A DNA stretch of 8,130 nucleotides from Candidatus Stygibacter frigidus (GTDB taxonomy: Bacteria > Cloacimonadota > Cloacimonadia > Cloacimonadales > TCS61): positions 1 to 8,130 of the forward strand of contig JAVCCT010000211.1 of assembly GCA_030765325.1 (NCBI GenBank), read 5' to 3'. The notes under the pieces were generated by a model, which saw nothing but the letters and a program-made list of their open reading frames with translations, was not told where the DNA came from and made no database searches. Both the position numbers and the translations under genes were made by a program. This document shows positions 6,432 through 8,130 of the stretch, piece after piece (the first letter of the stretch is position 1; each line of letters begins with the position of its first letter).

Positions 6432-6484
6432 GTTGTGAAAGATTTTGAAATACCATAAAAGGTATTCCTGCAATTTTTCACAAC
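6432..6484. repeat. nested inverted repeat
   Basis: The outer arms GTTGTGAAA (6432-6440) and TTTCACAAC (6476-6484) are perfect complements. Between them AATACC (6449-6454) and GGTATT (6461-6466) form an inner 6-bp stem with a 6-base loop. The two internal flanks are 8 and 9 bases, giving a nearly symmetric two-stem fold. It lies just beyond the recognisable part of the istA relic. Confidence 0.6.
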
Positions 6485-6501
6485 ACAATCTGCTACAGAC
6501 A

Positions 6502-6806
6502 TTAGCAATCTGAAATAAAACAAAATCGCTCAGATGGCTTGATCTTGCTGAAAAGTGAATCAGAATCTTTTTCCAGATAACTCGTTTTCATTGTATCATT
6601 AATGGTTGAATTAATTAAATCATTATGCCTTTTTTTCAGAGTCTTTAAAAATCCGATCAATGAACTTGAACATATTTTACACCTCGCTCTACATGTCCCT
6701 TTTCGCTATCTGAGGTTATATTGCAAAAACGAAAATCAAATTTATAAAAGGTTGAAAGCATTAAAATCGCTTTAGGAAGCTCTTTGTCAATTTCACCAAC
6801 AATTTT
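6502..6806 (-). pseudogene. istA: decayed IS21-family transposase IstA, C-terminal fragment
   Basis: Three pieces in different frames join into one recognisable protein stretch. Piece 1 (6806 to 6657) reads DKELPKAILMLSTFYKFDFR, then FCN and EKGHVERGVKYV, ending at a stop. Piece 2 (6664 to 6623) gives FIDRIFKDSEKKA and a stop. Piece 3 (6627 to 6502) continues with HNDLINSTIND through SLFSKIKPSERF to a stop. The order FxFRFCN, then EKGHVERGVKYV, then an ID-x(2)-F-K-D-S-x-x-(K/A) segment is characteristic of the end of the DDE catalytic domain of IS21-family IstA, where E-K-G-x-V-E-R carries the catalytic glutamate. At least two frameshifts and the loss of the front two-thirds show it is dead. 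No istB helper gene and no element ends are visible. The likeness is from family knowledge; no alignment was run. Confidence 0.7.
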
Positions 6807-6919
6807 TTATTTGCTGTTTCCAAGTCAATCCAATTGGTACAAAGTCTTAACACGATAACTAATTAGGAGGTGGATATAAAAGTCTCTGATAATTTTTTTT
6901 GCTAAATTTATAAAAAATC

Positions 6920-6955
6920 TTGACAGAAAAAATGGGAAAAATCAAATTATATAAG
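6920..6955 (+). promoter_or_regulatory. promoter candidate for the secreted-protein gene
   Basis: A perfect TTGACA lies at 6920-6925. The -10 is not clear: AATTAT (6945-6950) fits 4 of 6 at a 19-base spacing, and the A/T run through TATATAAG (6948-6955) gives longer spacings. If the promoter is real, the leader is about 45-50 bases long and includes the AT palindrome. The -10 consensus of this organism may differ from sigma70 of E. coli. Confidence 0.4.
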
Positions 6956-6968
6956 TATTGATAAAAAG

Positions 6969-6989
6969 ATTAATATGCAAAATATTAAT
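6969..6989. repeat. 8-bp AT palindrome before the ribosome binding site
   Basis: ATTAATAT (6969-6976) and ATATTAAT (6982-6989) are perfect complements around GCAAA. The second arm ends directly before AAGGAGG (6990-6996). It could be a repressor operator or a weak AT-only hairpin; the A/T-rich background makes chance plausible. Confidence 0.45.
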
Positions 6990-7004
6990 AAGGAGGAATA
7001 CGAA

Positions 7005-8130
7005 ATGAAGACACGAGTAGTATTGATTGTTGTACTTTTTTCATTAGCAATGTATTTGTGTAGTGATGCTCTAGTTCAGGAGAAATCAACCACAGATCAG
7101 GTTTTTACCCATCAAAGCAGTAATAGCAGGGATTTTATTACAATTACTGAAGAAGATTTTGAAGGTGGAATCGGAGATTGGTCATATTATGACGAAACTG
7201 CTCCCACAGACTGGAATGAAGAGTGGCATCTGAGTCGTGGAGGAGCCTATGAAGGCCTTTTTTCCTGGTGGATGGGTGACGAAGAACTCGGTGGATATAC
7301 AGATCACCGTTATCTGGTTCTAGATACACCATCTCTTACACTTGCTGCAGTTAACCCGGAATTGAACTTTATGTTCAAGCTTAGTTGCGAAGACACTGGT
7401 GGAGACCCACCATACAACGCATGGGATGGAGCCAATATCCGTATTTCTACAGATGGTGGCACCACTTGGGTACCTATTGAAGGAACTCCTGCCTATAACG
7501 GCAGCAGTTTCTATTCTTTCGGTTATGAATTTAACGAAGGTGTAAACATTCCTGGCTGGGGAAGTACTACTAACTGGGTTGCTTGGACTCCAGCTTCTTT
7601 TGATCTTTCAGCTTATGCTGGTGAGGATGTGAAACTACGTTTTGCTTTTGCTTCTGACCCTGCTTATAACACTGCTGATGATCCTGACATGTTTGGTTTC
7701 AAAGTAGATAACATAGTGGTAGATACAGCTACAGGAACTTTTGAGAGTGATGGTGATGGTGCTGCAGGTGATACTCAAATGGTTCCCGGATATGGTGGAG
7801 CTGTTGTGGGAAATCTATGGCACGTGTATGAAGATACTATGGCTCCCAGCCCAGTTAATGCGGTTGGTTGCTTTGATGAAGGTACTGGCACTTACCTGCC
7901 AGGTATGAGCAACTTTGTTGTTTCGCCAGAATTTTTTCTACCTGAAGAGGGTATTTATACATGGGATATATATGTCGAAACAATGCTTGATGAAGGTACT
8001 TTCCCTGATTGCGATTATATTCATGTAGAAGTGAGATCACAGATACCAGGAGAAGCCTGGCTTGGCTGGACTTCAATCTCAAATCCGTTGTATGACCCAG
8101 ATGGAGATAACTACGTATTTACTGGTGCTA
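7005..8130 (+). CDS. secreted protein with choice-of-anchor J-like domains, C-terminus outside window
   Basis: The open frame runs off the right edge after 375 codons. The start is firm: AAGGAGG at 6990-6996 lies eight bases before the ATG. Residues 1-22 form a signal peptide (MKTR, then a hydrophobic VVLIVVLFSLAMYL core, likely cut after SDA). The first domain (about 50-240) begins DFEGGIGDWSYYD and includes LDTPSLTL, FMFKLSCEDTGG, NIRISTDGGTTWVPIEG, FDLSAYAGEDVKLRFAFASD and a closing GFKVDNIVV. That is the order of choice-of-anchor J/MAM-like beta-sandwich domains attached to many secreted proteins. A shorter related domain (about 265-375) follows, with NLWHVYED, GTGTYLPGMSN and VVSPEF. DGDGAAGD (249-256) and DPDGDN (364-369) are Asp-rich loops that could bind calcium. 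No protease active site is visible so far. In FCB bacteria such proteins usually end in a type IX secretion sorting domain; that end cannot be seen here. Role: extracellular or cell-surface, otherwise unknown. Confidence 0.9.
   Translation, partial: MKTRVVLIVVLFSLAMYLCSDALVQEKSTTDQVFTHQSSNSRDFITITEEDFEGGIGDWSYYDETAPTDWNEEWHLSRGGAYEGLFSWWMGDEELGGYTDHRYLVLDTPSLTLAAVNPELNFMFKLSCEDTGGDPPYNAWDGANIRISTDGGTTWVPIEGTPAYNGSSFYSFGYEFNEGVNIPGWGSTTNWVAWTPASFDLSAYAGEDVKLRFAFASDPAYNTADDPDMFGFKVDNIVVDTATGTFESDGDGAAGDTQMVPGYGGAVVGNLWHVYEDTMAPSPVNAVGCFDEGTGTYLPGMSNFVVSPEFFLPEEGIYTWDIYVETMLDEGTFPDCDYIHVEVRSQIPGEAWLGWTSISNPLYDPDGDNYVFTGA

Larger units (their letters stand above)
6184..7004. other. 821-base region without an intact gene
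   Basis: This AT-rich stretch separates the phage-like gene from the secreted-protein gene. From left to right it holds a hairpin (6201-6226), a GC-richer patch (about 6353-6425), a nested inverted repeat (6432-6484), the decayed istA fragment on the - strand (6502-6806), a TTGACA promoter element (6920-6925) and an AT palindrome (6969-6989) before the ribosome binding site of the next gene. I saw no tRNA or CRISPR array. Stretches 6227-6352 and 6807-6919 show nothing I can name. Confidence 0.8.

Noticed and set aside
6230..6500. istB helper gene downstream of the istA relic
   Set aside because: Reading the - strand here gave no recognisable IstB sequence.
7855..8082. 75-residue - strand open frame, and a similar one at 7144-7332
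   Set aside because: Both are antisense to the secreted-protein gene, which has a signal peptide and coherent domains.

Overview
The window is AT-rich bacterial chromosome (estimated by eye at about 40% G+C). It joins a conserved housekeeping block on the left to a more variable region on the right. All intact genes are on the + strand. A large secreted protein of the choice-of-anchor J type at the right edge, AT-rich spacers and housekeeping proteins of this style suggest an FCB-group bacterium, most likely Cloacimonadota or a relative. That assignment is an inference from gene style, not a database match.

Left block (1-5177). The window opens in the last 57 codons of an HU-type DNA-binding protein, closed by a textbook terminator (199-233). 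Next comes a tight cluster: dnaN (sliding clamp), recF (TTG start directly after the dnaN stop, same frame) and a UMF1/Atg22-like MFS transporter (ATGA overlap with recF). After a 110-base spacer holding four copies of a 7-base tandem repeat come panD and panC, again abutting in the same frame. PanD makes beta-alanine and PanC joins it to pantoate, so the pair supplies the last steps to pantothenate (vitamin B5, CoA precursor). panB is not in the window. A very strong terminator with a 22-bp stem ends this block.

Right block (5178-8130). A single unrecognised tyrosine-rich gene (ATG at 5278) has its own promoter candidate and a hairpin that buries its ribosome binding site. Its protein appears to hold two divergent copies of one module resembling small repeat domains found in phage-related proteins. 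An 821-base stretch without an intact gene follows. On the - strand it holds the decayed, frameshifted 3' part of an IS21-family istA transposase gene, together with a GC-richer patch and several inverted repeats. The window ends inside a secreted protein with a signal peptide and two choice-of-anchor J-like domains; its C-terminus, where a sorting signal would lie, is outside the window.

Taken together: chromosome maintenance (HU, clamp, RecF) and pantothenate genes form the stable part, and the stretch from about 5178 onward looks like an accessory site where mobile DNA has inserted and decayed.
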